Assembly: GCF_029369745.1 (NCBI RefSeq)
Contig: NZ_CP120210.1
Location: 7,254,001-7,318,000, forward strand
Length of the DNA: 64,000 nt
Reading direction: 5' to 3'
DNA from: Amycolatopsis sp. QT-25
Lineage (GTDB): Bacteria; Actinomycetota; Actinomycetes; Mycobacteriales; Pseudonocardiaceae
How positions within the stretch are numbered: position 1 is the first letter of the stretch; every line of letters starts with the position of its first letter. A program made the translations under genes and the position numbers. The notes below the pieces were generated by a model that was not told the DNA's origin, did not search any database, and saw nothing but the letters and a program-made list of their open reading frames with translations. Of the stretch, positions 18,216 through 27,906 are shown piece by piece.

Positions 18216-19817
18216 ATGTTCACAAAGAACGCACGCGCCGTCATCCGCCGCCGCGGTCCGGCACTGCTCGCGGTGCTGACCGCGGCGGCGGCCGCGGTGT
18301 CCCTGGTCGGGTTCTCGTCCCAGGCCAGCGCCGGCCTCGCCGACACCGCCCCGGCGGCCATCGAGCACGACCCGGTGCTCATCATCCCCGGCATGACCGG
18401 CACCACCCAGTACATGGAACCGATGAAGACCAAGTTCGTCTCCGCCGGCTGGCGGTCGGACCGGGTCGAAACCTGGACCGACAGCACGAGCATGACCGGT
18501 GACCTCACCAAGGCGGGGCAGGAGATCGGTCAGAAGGTCGACAGCGTGCTGGCCAAAACCGGCGCCCGCAAGGTCGTCCTGGTCACCTGGTCCGCTTCCA
18601 CGCTGGCCGCCCGCTCCTACCTGAAGAAGGTCACCGGCGCGCAGGACAAGGTCTCGCTGTACTTCTCGATGGCCGGGCCGCACCACGGCACCACCGCCGC
18701 CGCGCCCTGGTGCCAGAACCTCTACCCGTCCTGCAAGCAGTTCGCCATCGGCTCGCCCTGGCTGGCCGACCTGAACTCCGGCACCGAGGTCCCCGGCTCC
18801 CCCGGTGTCCGCTACACCACCCAGCGCTCCACCTGCGACACCAACGTCAGCCCCAGCACCTCCGCCGAACTCGTCGGCGCCACCAACCTCCAGACACCGA
18901 CCTGCATCACCCACGGCAGCTTCCCCAGCGACACCGGCGTGTTCACCCAGATCAAGAACATCATCATCGAACACGAAAAGCAGACACCCACCACCACTCC
19001 CACCCCGACTCCCACCGGCACCTCGACCGCCACGAGCAGCCCCACGACCACCACCTCCCCGCCTGCCTCGCCCTGCTCGTCGGTCAACGGCCAGTGGGGC
19101 ACCGCGGGCCCGTTCGCGGTGACCTCGGCCTCCAACGGACGTGGCACCACTGTCGTCCGGCCGGTCAACCCCGGCACCCTGGGCTGCACCACGCACCCGG
19201 TCGTGCTGTGGAACAACGGCGCCAAATCCAAGCTGGACCGATACCTTCCCCTGCTCAACCACCTCGCCTCCCACGGCTTCATCGTCGCCGCGGCGGAGGG
19301 CAACGCCGGCAACGCGGCCCCCATGCTTCAAGGCCTGGACTACGTGACCGCGGAGAACAACCGCGCCGGAAGCCCCCTGCAGGGCAAGGTCGACCTGACC
19401 AACGTCGGCGCCACCGGCCACTCCTTCGGCGGCGGCGCGGCGATCGACGCCGGAGCCGACCCCCGCGTGGACACCATCGCCCCGATCTACCCCCTCGCGA
19501 CCACCAACGGCAACCGGCTGCGCGGCCCCGCACTGTTCATCGCCGGCCAGAACGACCCCACCATCGTGCCGATCGTCGTCCGCACCCCCTACAACCAGGC
19601 CACCCAAGTCCCCGCCATCTTCGCCGAACAACGCGGTGCCGACCACTACAGCATCCCCGCCCTGCACGGCACCATCACCTCCTGGTTCCGCCTCCACCTC
19701 ATGCGCGACGAACAAGCCCGAGGCCTCTACTTCGGCCCGAACTGCACCTACTGCTCCTCACAGTTCTGGTCGACCTACGAACGCAACGCCAAAGCACAGG
19801 CCGTCCCCGGCGCCTGA
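18216..19817 (+). CDS. Secreted two-domain hydrolase: class-2-lipase-like plus PETase/DLH-like
   Basis: A 533-aa protein with a signal peptide (cleavage expected after QASA, about residue 39). Domain 1 (about 50-250) resembles secreted class-2 lipases: HDPVLIIPGMTGT supplies the oxyanion region and MAGPHHGTT follows the nucleophile strand. The expected GHSMG is TWSAS at 124-128. A Thr/Pro linker (about 252-282) leads to domain 2, an alpha/beta hydrolase of the PETase/dienelactone type with GHSFGGG (nucleophile Ser), AGQNDPTIVP (Asp) and RGADHYSIP (His). ATG 18216 has GGAGG 7 nt upstream. It probably acts outside the cell on esters; the substrate is unknown. Confidence 0.75.
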   Translation: MFTKNARAVIRRRGPALLAVLTAAAAAVSLVGFSSQASAGLADTAPAAIEHDPVLIIPGMTGTTQYMEPMKTKFVSAGWRSDRVETWTDSTSMTGDLTKAGQEIGQKVDSVLAKTGARKVVLVTWSASTLAARSYLKKVTGAQDKVSLYFSMAGPHHGTTAAAPWCQNLYPSCKQFAIGSPWLADLNSGTEVPGSPGVRYTTQRSTCDTNVSPSTSAELVGATNLQTPTCITHGSFPSDTGVFTQIKNIIIEHEKQTPTTTPTPTPTGTSTATSSPTTTTSPPASPCSSVNGQWGTAGPFAVTSASNGRGTTVVRPVNPGTLGCTTHPVVLWNNGAKSKLDRYLPLLNHLASHGFIVAAAEGNAGNAAPMLQGLDYVTAENNRAGSPLQGKVDLTNVGATGHSFGGGAAIDAGADPRVDTIAPIYPLATTNGNRLRGPALFIAGQNDPTIVPIVVRTPYNQATQVPAIFAEQRGADHYSIPALHGTITSWFRLHLMRDEQARGLYFGPNCTYCSSQFWSTYERNAKAQAVPGA

Positions 19818-19833
19818 CCACACCCGCACACCA

Positions 19834-19871
19834 CGAGCGGGGAGCCCGACACCGGTCGGGCTCCCCGCTCG
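19834..19871. terminator. Terminator of the lipase gene
   Basis: Perfect 17-bp arms CGAGCGGGGAGCCCGAC (19834-19850) and complement (19855-19871), 4-nt loop, then TTTCTT. It lies 17 bp after the stop codon. Confidence 0.85.
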
Positions 19872-20239
19872 TTTCTTCGCGGCACACCACATCGACGGCG
19901 CGCCCGGTGCCGACGGTGGGGCGCTTTGTGTCGCGCCCCTCTCGTTGCCGAATGGCGGTTACATCGGTATCCAGAAGTCAAGACCGCATCGCCCCGGCCA
20001 ACACATTGACGAGGAGGCTCGGGTACAGCACGCGGCAGTCACGACGGCTGACGATCTCGTCCGGATGCCACGGATCAACGCGAGCACAGGGAGCGGCGGG
20101 GGACGACCTGGGCGGTACCCACAATGCGCTGTGGCGGCGCGGGCACGCTGGTCGACCTCGGCAGGGCCGGGGCTCGCGAGTGATGCGCTCGTCGAAGCCG
20201 ACCGCGCCGGTCCGTATCAGCGATGAGGCTGCACATATA
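19872..20239. other. No confident gene
   Basis: No frame matches a known family. On the minus strand a stretch (VDPWHPDEIVSRRDCRVL, then YPSLLVNVLAGAM) looks coding, but it has no start and is not identifiable. Confidence 0.3.
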
Positions 20240-20444
20240 TACGTCCTTGACCGAACTTACTCGTAGCGGCATCATGCCGGCGAATTCCTTGTTCTTTTCC
20301 CACGTAGGACGCGACGACACGGCCGACGTGTCCCGCTTCGAGCAGGAACCCCATGCCGCGGCCGTCGGAGCCGCAGTTGTTTGGCACGACCTTCAGGCCG
20401 GAAGCGCCGTTGTGGCGGGCGGCGCGAAATAGGGGTCGGGGCAC
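20240..20444 (-). pseudogene. scoA-like fragment, inverted relative to its continuation
   Basis: Contains GLKVVPNNCGSDGRGMGFLL and GHVGRVVASYVG, clearly the same region as SLVSNNCGTDGRG and VARVVASYVG in the intact scoA at 35719-36486. It is on the minus strand, whereas the next part of the same decayed gene is on the plus strand at 20503. It is a relic of CoA-transferase subunit A. Confidence 0.7.
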
Positions 20445-20502
20445 GCCGCGGAATCTGAAACCGCGGATGGCGATCGGGGGGCCGCCGGGAAGGTCGGCTA
20501 CC

Positions 20503-21177
20503 GCCTGTGCAGCGGGCGTATCTCGCGGGCGAAATCGAGGTCGGGCTAATCCCTCAGGGCACGCTCACCGAACGCCTGCGCGGGCGGGGGCGGGTACTCC
20601 CGTCTTGTACCCCGCCCACCGGACGCCGCATCACCCTCGAAAGGACAACGTGCTGATGCCCTGGACCGCGACCAGATGGCCGCCCGCGCCGCCGCCGAAC
20701 TCACCGACGGCAGCTACGTCAACCTCGGCATCGGCCTGCCCACACGCTCGTCCCCAACCACATTCCCGACGGCGTCCACGTCGTCCTACCCGCCGAGAAC
20801 GGGAGTTCGTGGCTGCCACAACGACATCGCGATCCCGGCGCCATGCAGGTCTCCGTCCGCGGCGACATCGCCAGCTGGACCATCCCCGGCAAGATGATCA
20901 AGGGTATGGGGCGCGGCGAGGGACCTCGTCCACGGCGCCCGCCGCGTCATCGCCTCACCGAACACACCGCCCGCGGCGGCAACCCCAAGATCGTCGCCGA
21001 CTGCACCTGCCGCTCACCGGCCGCCAGTGCATCAGCCGCATCATCACCGACCCGGCCGTTCTCGGCATCATCCCCAACGGTCTCCAGTTGGTCGACACCG
21101 CACCAGCTGGCACCGTCTCCGACCTCAGGGACGCCACCGGCGCACACATCACTGTCCCTGCACGACTGTCCGCATAA
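20503..21177 (+). pseudogene. Decayed scoA end and scoB copy
   Basis: The end of a subunit A (AYLAGEIEVGLIPQGTLTER) is followed by a subunit B that starts like the intact copy (MPWTR, DQMAARAAAELTDGSYVNLG). The frame is broken after LGIGLPT, and the active-site block reads LPAENG instead of LHSENG. About 60 codons are missing between ENG and MQVSVRGDIASWTIPGKMIK, and further frameshifts follow to 21177. It is the degraded paralogue of 35719-37163. Confidence 0.75.
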
Positions 21178-21516
21178 GCCAGCGCACTACACCATCGCAG
21201 GAAACTCCATGACGGTTCGACTGACCATCGACGTCGGCCGCGCGGCCGTATTCCGCGGGCGGAGAACAATTATGTCAGCGAAAAGCCGTGGCTGTGCAGG
21301 TAAGAGCTTGCTAGGCCTGAAGGCATACGGCTATCTCGACATTAACGAGGCGAACATCCTCAGCCCATGACCGAACAGGCAGCTTCCGTCGACGTGAAGG
21401 TGTCCGGCAATCGGTGCCAGCGTCCAGTCCGCTCTAGTTCACGACCTCGATAGAACCTATAAGTCCTAGCCACGAAGCTCGCTGAGGGTGGCGGTGAGAA
21501 GTGCGCAGCCCACAAT

Positions 21517-21551
21517 GACCGCACGGCGCGGGCGGGGCGCGCCGTGCGGTC
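21517..21551. terminator. Terminator of the small secreted protein gene
   Basis: Perfect 14-bp arms GACCGCACGGCGCG (21517-21530) and complement (21538-21551), 7-nt loop, 22 bp beyond the minus-strand stop at 21574. Confidence 0.75.
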
Positions 21552-21573
21552 ACCTATGGGGCTTCTTGCTGAC

Positions 21574-22002
21574 TCAGCCTTGTCGGGTGAGAACCTCGCC
21601 GGGCTTACCACCTTCCGCGATCCCGCTGACGACCGCTCCCTTCACCTGCTTCTTGAACTGCAGCACCGTGTAGGCGACTCCCGCGTAATACACAGGCGAG
21701 CTGACCTGGCTCTTGCCGTCCTCGTCCCAAGCCCCCAGAATGAAGGCACCCGACTCGGCGTTGGTGGCGCAGCCTCCATACACAAGGTTCTGCTCGATCA
21801 CCGTGAAGCACGCCTGAGCGTTCGACTTCGCCGTCTGGGACGCCGCCTTGAGCTTCGACATCAGCGCCGCATTGCCGGAGACCGTGGGACTCTTGGCAGT
21901 CTCGACCGACTCGGAGGCGGATGCGGTCGCGCCGAACGCCAGCCCCGATGCGAGCATCAGGCCTGCCGTGACCGACATGATTCCCTGTGTGGACCTACGC
22001 AT
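21574..22002 (-). CDS. Small secreted protein of unknown function
   Basis: 142 aa. ATG 22002 follows GAAGGGA with good spacing. The signal peptide has a basic start (MRRSTQ) and hydrophobic core, ending near FGATASASE. The mature part has two Cys (QACFTVIEQNLVYGGCA), which could form a disulfide, and a C-terminus with VYYAGVAYTVLQFKKQ. No family recognised. Its own terminator makes it a monocistronic, apparently intact gene. Local GC is lower upstream (22060-22330), where its promoter must lie. Confidence 0.6.
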   Translation of the reverse strand: MRRSTQGIMSVTAGLMLASGLAFGATASASESVETAKSPTVSGNAALMSKLKAASQTAKSNAQACFTVIEQNLVYGGCATNAESGAFILGAWDEDGKSQVSSPVYYAGVAYTVLQFKKQVKGAVVSGIAEGGKPGEVLTRQG

Positions 22003-22069
22003 TATTGTTCCCTTCGAAGTTCCAATCGGAAATGATTTCGCCCGATTCCATCGTGGCGAATAAGGCAAT

Positions 22070-24156
22070 ATTAAAGGGGTGATTCGATGACGTAAATGTC
22101 TGTTGCCACATCAGTTGCCTTCTAACGGTAGACACGGCAACGTTGCACAGAAGTGGCGACTTGTGCTACCTTCGCCAAGCGTGGTCGTTGAGGTCGCCGG
22201 CTAGGACGCCGAGTTGACGTGGACACAATCGAAAAGCCAAGCACTACGCCGACATTAAAGCACCGGGAACGCGCATTATCGTTTTTCTGTCCGCAGTTTG
22301 ACGGCTCTCCGCGCCCCTTTGAGGTCAATACCCGTTGCGAGCACCTATGCTCTCATGAGAACCTCTGGGAAGCGCAGGCGATGGACTTCATTTCTTCACG
22401 AGCCGGCAGACGACGTGTTTTCGGCCGTGCGAAGGCGTCCCAGCAGTCGGTACACAGCCCTGGTAGGGATCCTGTGGTTGAGACATGCCATGACGGTTGC
22501 TCCGTCCAGTGAGCCGTTGGTAATCCATTTCCGGCCATTCGTGGATCACCGCAACGCCATCCCGCGCGGAACACCATCCGAGGATCCGGCCCAGAATCCG
22601 TAGTCGGCCAGAAGCACCTGAAGGTCAGACTTCCGGTGAATGCACGTCGAGCCGGTAGAGATATGCCTCAGCTTCATGTCGGTGACTGGGACGACTCGAT
22701 CACGAGATCAGACATTGCAGGTGCGAAGCGATCACCTCGGCGAAGCCGCCCACGATGCCCTTCAAGCTGTGATCTGAACGCTCGTCACCCTCGCACTCAC
22801 CGGTTCCACCAGCCTTATCCGCAAACTCAGGTGGTCCCCCAGCCTGTGCTTCCTCAAGGACCAGGCGTGCCGCTCAGAAGGTCAGATTGGACAGAGCGTT
22901 AATGACGTCCTGTACCCAGTCCTGCACGTCGGACTGCGCCCCCAGCGACCGTACCGGTCGCGGTCGCTTGGCCAAGGTGAAGCACCATGCCAGCAAGAGC
23001 TTTGGTCGCGTGGCGCGCCTTTCCCGGTTGGGGTTCCTCAGCCGGTGCCGGATCACTCTGCGACGAGATGACCGCACCAGGAAGTGGAGGACAAGAACAC
23101 GCGGGCCGCAGACGCACTTCGCGCCCGCCGAGCCGCCGTCGCCGCGCGGTTCCCCGCAGGACCGAACGGCCGGGGCAAACCATGGTGGAGATTCCCGGCG
23201 CCGATCGCTTCACCCTGCCCGGCTCGGATCCCAAGTTCGCCTTAGGCCCGGGTTCGCCGACACCGGACGGTTTTCGTAGTTCATCCACGTCGCCGGCGAC
23301 CACACCGCCGATCCTGCTATCCGCGCCGAGCCCGTCTGCCTGGACGGTCGCCGGCAGCTCGGCGCGCTCAGGGTTCCCGAACGTCGCGCGGGGAGCGGCA
23401 TCCCCGCCGATGTCCAGTACGTGGCCCTTCGAGTGGTCCGAACGAGGCCTCCGCGATGACCAAGTGCGCGGGCCGGATCCTCGTGGCGGTACGGATCCGC
23501 CCGTCCGCCACGGAGCATCCGGTCGAGGGCTGTGACGACCGCACACCGACGTGGATCCCGTACAGCAACCTTTTCACCTCGCTCGCCGCGAGCTGCGGGA
23601 AGCCCAGGTCGCCTGCTGACACCGCGCCATGATCGCGCACAAGAAAATCAGTTCGATTCGAAAGCAATGGTTCGTTGAAACATTCCAACACCCTCCAGTA
23701 TGTGAGAAACAAACATTGTCGGCCAGGCATATGAGTCCACACTGTTGACATCCACATTGCGGTCTGGAGGTGACGCGTGGAAAGAGAATCAGGATGCGAT
23801 GGACACGGTGGGTCCCCACTCCGCTCGAGAGATGGCCGACGTGCCGCCGGCAAGAGCTGTCGGACAGGTACGGGCCGGATGGCTTCAGCTGGCTGCCCTA
23901 CGCGGTCGCCCACCGCAGCGCAGGGGTGGTCAGCGGTGGGCAGGAAGGAAGGTTTCGTGCGGAGTTCCTTACCTTCCACCTGCACGGAACCCGATGATCC
24001 AGGCGTATCGGCGGGAACACCGCGCCGTCGAGTCCGCGGCCTCAAGGCAGCCGAGACCCGCCTACCCGGCGAAGCCGAATAACACACTCCGCACCAGGAA
24101 CGAAGCTCATCGAGCGAGACAGCCTGCACACCGCTGTGCAGTGAGGAGACAGGCCC
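22070..24156. other. Two kilobases without a confident gene
   Basis: No intact or nameable gene. The first 300 bp are comparatively AT-rich and include the upstream region of the small secreted protein gene. From about 23200 to 24130 the minus strand has coding-like patches (SAGDLGFPQLAASEVKRLLY, PAHLVIAEASFGPLEGP) broken across frames, perhaps a decayed gene once divergent from the regulator at 24157. I cannot assign it. Confidence 0.35.
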
Positions 24157-25971
24157 ATGGACAGTGACGTCCCCACTCGGCTTCTTGAGTTGCTCGCCTG
24201 TGGCGCGGACAGCGACGAACTGGCGCGGGTGACGGTCGAAGACTCCTCGTCAGCTGCGGCCCTCAAGCTCGCGCTGCGGATCAACGCGACGCTGCGCGGA
24301 CACCGGCGACGAGAGGCGGAGCTGGCGGCGTTGTTCGACACCGCGGGCGATCTGGCCCGGCTGCGTGATCCAGACGAGGTGCTGCGGTCCATCGTGCACC
24401 GCGCACGCAGGCTGCTCGCTGTCGATCTGTCCTACCTCACCCTCACCGACGCCGCCGCGGGCGTCACCCGGATGCAGATCACCGACGGCTCGGTGTCGAA
24501 GCTGTTCCCACAGGTCAGAATGAGACTAGGGGTGGGGATCGGCGGCCTGGTCGCACAGACGGCCCGCCCGTACACCACCCCCGACTACCGCTTGGACGAG
24601 CACTTCCGGCACTCCGAGCCGGTGGACGAGGCGGTCCGCGACGAGGGGCTGACCGCACTGCTCGCCGTGCCGCTGACCGTAGGTGAAACCGTCACCGGCG
24701 TCCTGTACGCCGCGGACCGTGCCCCGCGCGAGTTCACCCCTGAGGAAATCGCCTTGCTGTCCTCCCTTGCCGTCCATGCCGCCATCGCGCTGGACAACGC
24801 GCGGCTGCTGGCGGAACTCAGCACCCACAGCCAAGCGATGGAACGCGCCGAGGAGGCCCACGACCGGCTGATGGATCTGGTGCTGCGCGGCGAAAACACC
24901 TCCGCCGTCGCCGCCGCCGTCGCCGGCGTACTGCACGGCGGCATCGGCGTGTACGACACCGACGGCGGGCAACTCGCCCACGCCGGGCTGCCCACGGCCC
25001 CGCCGGACCCCCGGGCAGTCGCCGCGTCCCACAATTCCGGCCGCGCCGCGGTCACCTCGGAGGGCTGGGTCTGCGCCGTGCAGGCGGGGCCTGAATTGCT
25101 CGGCAGCATCGTGCTGCGGACCGACACCAGGCTGGCCGCCGCCGATCGACGGCTCTTCGAGCGCGCCGCGGTAGTGACCGCACTGCTGCAGATGCTGCGC
25201 CGTTCGGCAGCCAAGGCCGAAGACGAGGTTCGTGGTGAACTGCTCACCGACCTGCTCACCGCACCTGAGCGCAACCCCTCCGCCCTCATCGAGCGCGGCC
25301 ATCGGCTCGGCGTGGACCTGACCGTCCGGCACGCGGTCTTCATCGTCCACGCCGGCGAGGTGTCCCGGCGACGCCTGGCCGCAGCGGCCGCCCCGTTCGC
25401 GGTACTCAGCGGCATCCACTCCGACCAGGTGGTGCTTCTGGCCCTCACTGACACGCCTGGGGCACTGGCCGCCCGCATCGCCTCCGCGCTCGGCTCCCAC
25501 GCAGGGCTGCCCGTCACAGTCGCGGCAGGCGGCCCAGCGTGCGAACCGTCCGGTCTCGCAGCCGCCTACCACGAAGCAAGCCGATGCCTGCGCGCGCTGC
25601 TCCGGCTCGGGCGCGCAGGGACCGGAGCCTCGATGGCGGAACTGGGTTTCATCGGCCTCGTGCTCGCCGACCACGCCGATCACACCGGCTTCGTCCACGA
25701 GACGCTGGGCCCGGTCTTCGACTATGACCGCGACCGCGGAACCGAACTGATCCGCACCCTTAAAGCCTACTTCGCTAGCGGCTGCAGCGTTCCTCGCACC
25801 AAGGATATCGTCCATGTCCATGTCAACACCGTCGGCCAGCGACTGGACCGAATCGGCAAACTGCTCGGCCCGGACTGGCAATGCCCAGACCGCATACTAG
25901 AAATTCAACTCGCGCTGCGCCTGCACGAACTGCATGTCCCCGAACATCATCGCGCGACGCCGACAACGTGA
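24157..25971 (+). CDS. GAF-domain PucR/CdaR-family regulator
   Basis: 604 aa. A GAF domain spans about residues 40-215 (REAELAALFDTAGDLARLRD at its start, then LLAVPLTVGETVTGVLYAAD). A GGDEF-like/PucR middle region follows, with a C-terminal PucR helix-turn-helix (DIVHVHVNTVGQRLDRIGKL near residue 560). ATG 24157 has GAGGAG 9 nt upstream. It is a paralogue of the regulator at 31158-33086 (the same RARRLL, NTV-QRL-RI and EIQ-ALRL blocks). The usual AR-TA before the helix is replaced by PRTKD, so DNA binding may have changed. Such regulators usually activate neighbouring catabolic genes when the GAF domain binds a ligand. Confidence 0.75.
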   Translation: MDSDVPTRLLELLACGADSDELARVTVEDSSSAAALKLALRINATLRGHRRREAELAALFDTAGDLARLRDPDEVLRSIVHRARRLLAVDLSYLTLTDAAAGVTRMQITDGSVSKLFPQVRMRLGVGIGGLVAQTARPYTTPDYRLDEHFRHSEPVDEAVRDEGLTALLAVPLTVGETVTGVLYAADRAPREFTPEEIALLSSLAVHAAIALDNARLLAELSTHSQAMERAEEAHDRLMDLVLRGENTSAVAAAVAGVLHGGIGVYDTDGGQLAHAGLPTAPPDPRAVAASHNSGRAAVTSEGWVCAVQAGPELLGSIVLRTDTRLAAADRRLFERAAVVTALLQMLRRSAAKAEDEVRGELLTDLLTAPERNPSALIERGHRLGVDLTVRHAVFIVHAGEVSRRRLAAAAAPFAVLSGIHSDQVVLLALTDTPGALAARIASALGSHAGLPVTVAAGGPACEPSGLAAAYHEASRCLRALLRLGRAGTGASMAELGFIGLVLADHADHTGFVHETLGPVFDYDRDRGTELIRTLKAYFASGCSVPRTKDIVHVHVNTVGQRLDRIGKLLGPDWQCPDRILEIQLALRLHELHVPEHHRATPTT

Positions 25972-26623
25972 GCTAGCGCATGCAGACCTGCATAAAACCA
26001 TTTTTTGCGGGCATTCATACCTATTTCAGGTTACTACGATTTGTTCATACAATGACACTTCAAGTGATGACATTTCACCGGCTCCGACAAGCCCGGAACC
26101 GGGCGACACAAAGCAGGCGGGGCTCGTCAGCGCGACTCACCATACTCGACCCAAAATGTTAGGACTCTCCAGCGTTTCCGAACGCGTCGGAATGGTCCAG
26201 TTGCAGTGGCTGCCCGAGACGCAGTCTAGGGATCGGCAGGGCTCATCGGCCCCTTCCCTACGCACTACCGATTTCGCGGCGACTAGGCCGCGGTACTCGC
26301 CAATAGGGACCGTGACCCACTCCACGTCGTGGCAGCCGATGCCTGGTCCCTGGTCACGAACTCGTCGGAGTAGCGCGGTGCGACCTGGCAGCGATCCGTA
26401 ACCCACATCGATCGCCGCAGGCTAGCACCGTTCGCAATCGTGCCGCTTCGCCAGAGCGGCTCTGGCCTCCGACACCACGAACGTCTCCGGGCTCTGCCTA
26501 GCTGGATGTGAGATCGCAGACGGTGAGCCCGCGCCCGAAGCTATGCGGGCAGCAAGCCAACTGTGCGTCTGGACCGCGCGACCGACGTCCTCGAGGGCCT
26601 AGCCGGAACTGAGGAATTGGACG
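25972..26623. other. No confident gene
   Basis: The first 120 bp are AT-richer than the surroundings. On the minus strand at 26137-26406 there is an 89-codon frame with coding-like sequence (GPGIGCHDVEWVTVPIGEYR) that I do not recognise. It may be a fragment. Nothing else is seen. Confidence 0.3.
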
Positions 26624-27820
26624 TCAGTTCAGGCGTTCGATGATCGTCGCGTTGGCGAGTCCGCCCGCTTCGCACATGGTTTGCAGGCCGAATCGGCCAC
26701 CGGTCTGTTCGAGTACCGATATCAAGGTGGTCAGCAGCCGGGTGCCGCTGCCGCCGAGTGGGTGGCCAAGCGCGATCGCGCCGCCGTTAATGTTCACTTT
26801 CGCAAGGTCTGCGCCCGTCTCGACCTGCCAGGCGAGTACGACGGAGGCGAAGGCCTCGTTGACTTCGAAGGCATCGATGTCGGAGATCCGCAGTCCCGCC
26901 CGGGCCAGGACCGTCCGGGTGGCGGGGATGATCCCGGTGAGCATGTACAGCGGGTCGTCGCCGACGACGGCGACACTGTGAATCCGGGCTCGCGGACGCA
27001 ACCCGAGCGCTTTCGCAGTTGCGGAGCTGGTGATCAGTGCCGCCGCGGCACCGTCGCTGATCGGCGAGGAGTTGCCGGCGGAGACCTGCCAACCGAGCTG
27101 CGGGAAGCGCCGTTCCCAGGCGGCAGTACGGAAAGCGGGCTGGAGACCGGCGAGGATCTCCGGCGTGGTGCCGGACCGTACGGACTCATCGATGGTGACC
27201 TCTCGCAGCACACCGTCGGACCCGGGGGCTTTGAGCGGGACGACCTCGCGAGCGAACCTGCCATCAGCCCATGCCTTCGCCGCTCGCAGGTGACTTTCCG
27301 CCGAGTAGGTGTCCAGCTGCGACCGGGTCAGGCCCCATTTGTCGGCGATGAGTTCGGCACTGATGCCCTGCGGGACGAGACCGTCCGGATAGCGGCCCGC
27401 GATCAGCGGGCCGTACGGGTCGCGCCCGGTGGTCTGGCTGCCCATGGGTACGCGGCTCATCGACTCGACGCCGGAGGCGATGACGAGGTCGTAGGCACCG
27501 GCGACCACGCCCTGTGCGGCGAAATGGACCGCTTGCTGGCTGCTGCCGCACTGCCGGTCCACGGTCACCGCGGGGACCGACTCCGGCAGGCCCGCGGCGA
27601 GCGCGGCCCAGCGGGCGGTGTTCATGCTTTGCTCGCCGACCTGACCGACCGCGCCGCTGATCACATCGGAGATCCGCGCCGGGTCGATACCGTTGCGTTC
27701 GACAAGAGAGCGGATCACGTGGGCGTGAAGGTCGACCGGGTGCACCCCGGCGAGTGCGCCGTTGGGTTTCCCTTTGCCGATCGGGGTTCGTACGGCATCG
27801 ACGATGACCGCGTCCGTCAT
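26624..27820 (-). CDS. Acetyl-CoA acetyltransferase (thiolase)
   Basis: 398 aa, the normal length for thiolase II enzymes. The acyl-accepting Cys is in VTVDRQCGSSQQAVHFAA (residue near 90). The His block is NINGGAIALGHPLGGSG and the second Cys is in MCEAGGLANATII, where family members mostly have CxGGG. It cleaves acetoacetyl-CoA or another 3-ketoacyl-CoA to acetyl-CoA. ATG 27820 (MTDAVIVDAVRTP) fits the family start. It is followed on the minus strand by no further gene and preceded by the MHS transporter, so the two plus the esterase may form a catabolic operon. With scoAB nearby it fits acetoacetate or ketoadipate-type degradation. Confidence 0.9.
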   Translation of the reverse strand: MTDAVIVDAVRTPIGKGKPNGALAGVHPVDLHAHVIRSLVERNGIDPARISDVISGAVGQVGEQSMNTARWAALAAGLPESVPAVTVDRQCGSSQQAVHFAAQGVVAGAYDLVIASGVESMSRVPMGSQTTGRDPYGPLIAGRYPDGLVPQGISAELIADKWGLTRSQLDTYSAESHLRAAKAWADGRFAREVVPLKAPGSDGVLREVTIDESVRSGTTPEILAGLQPAFRTAAWERRFPQLGWQVSAGNSSPISDGAAAALITSSATAKALGLRPRARIHSVAVVGDDPLYMLTGIIPATRTVLARAGLRISDIDAFEVNEAFASVVLAWQVETGADLAKVNINGGAIALGHPLGGSGTRLLTTLISVLEQTGGRFGLQTMCEAGGLANATIIERLN

Positions 27821-27906
27821 GAATGTCTGCTTTCTTGAAGAGGAGGTGTCAGGTGTCCTGATACGCCCGGGAGTTTTCCTATTGTGACGTGGAAGTGAGC
27901 CGCGAA

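Noticed and set aside
18144..19715. A 523-codon minus-strand frame
   Set aside because: Antisense to the lipase fusion, with Gly/Val/Arg-rich composition and no motifs. The plus-strand gene has signal peptide, triad, ribosome site and terminator.
23368..24129. A 253-codon minus-strand frame upstream of the GAF regulator
   Set aside because: Coding-like patches exist, but in several frames and without a recognisable domain, so it is only noted as possible decay.
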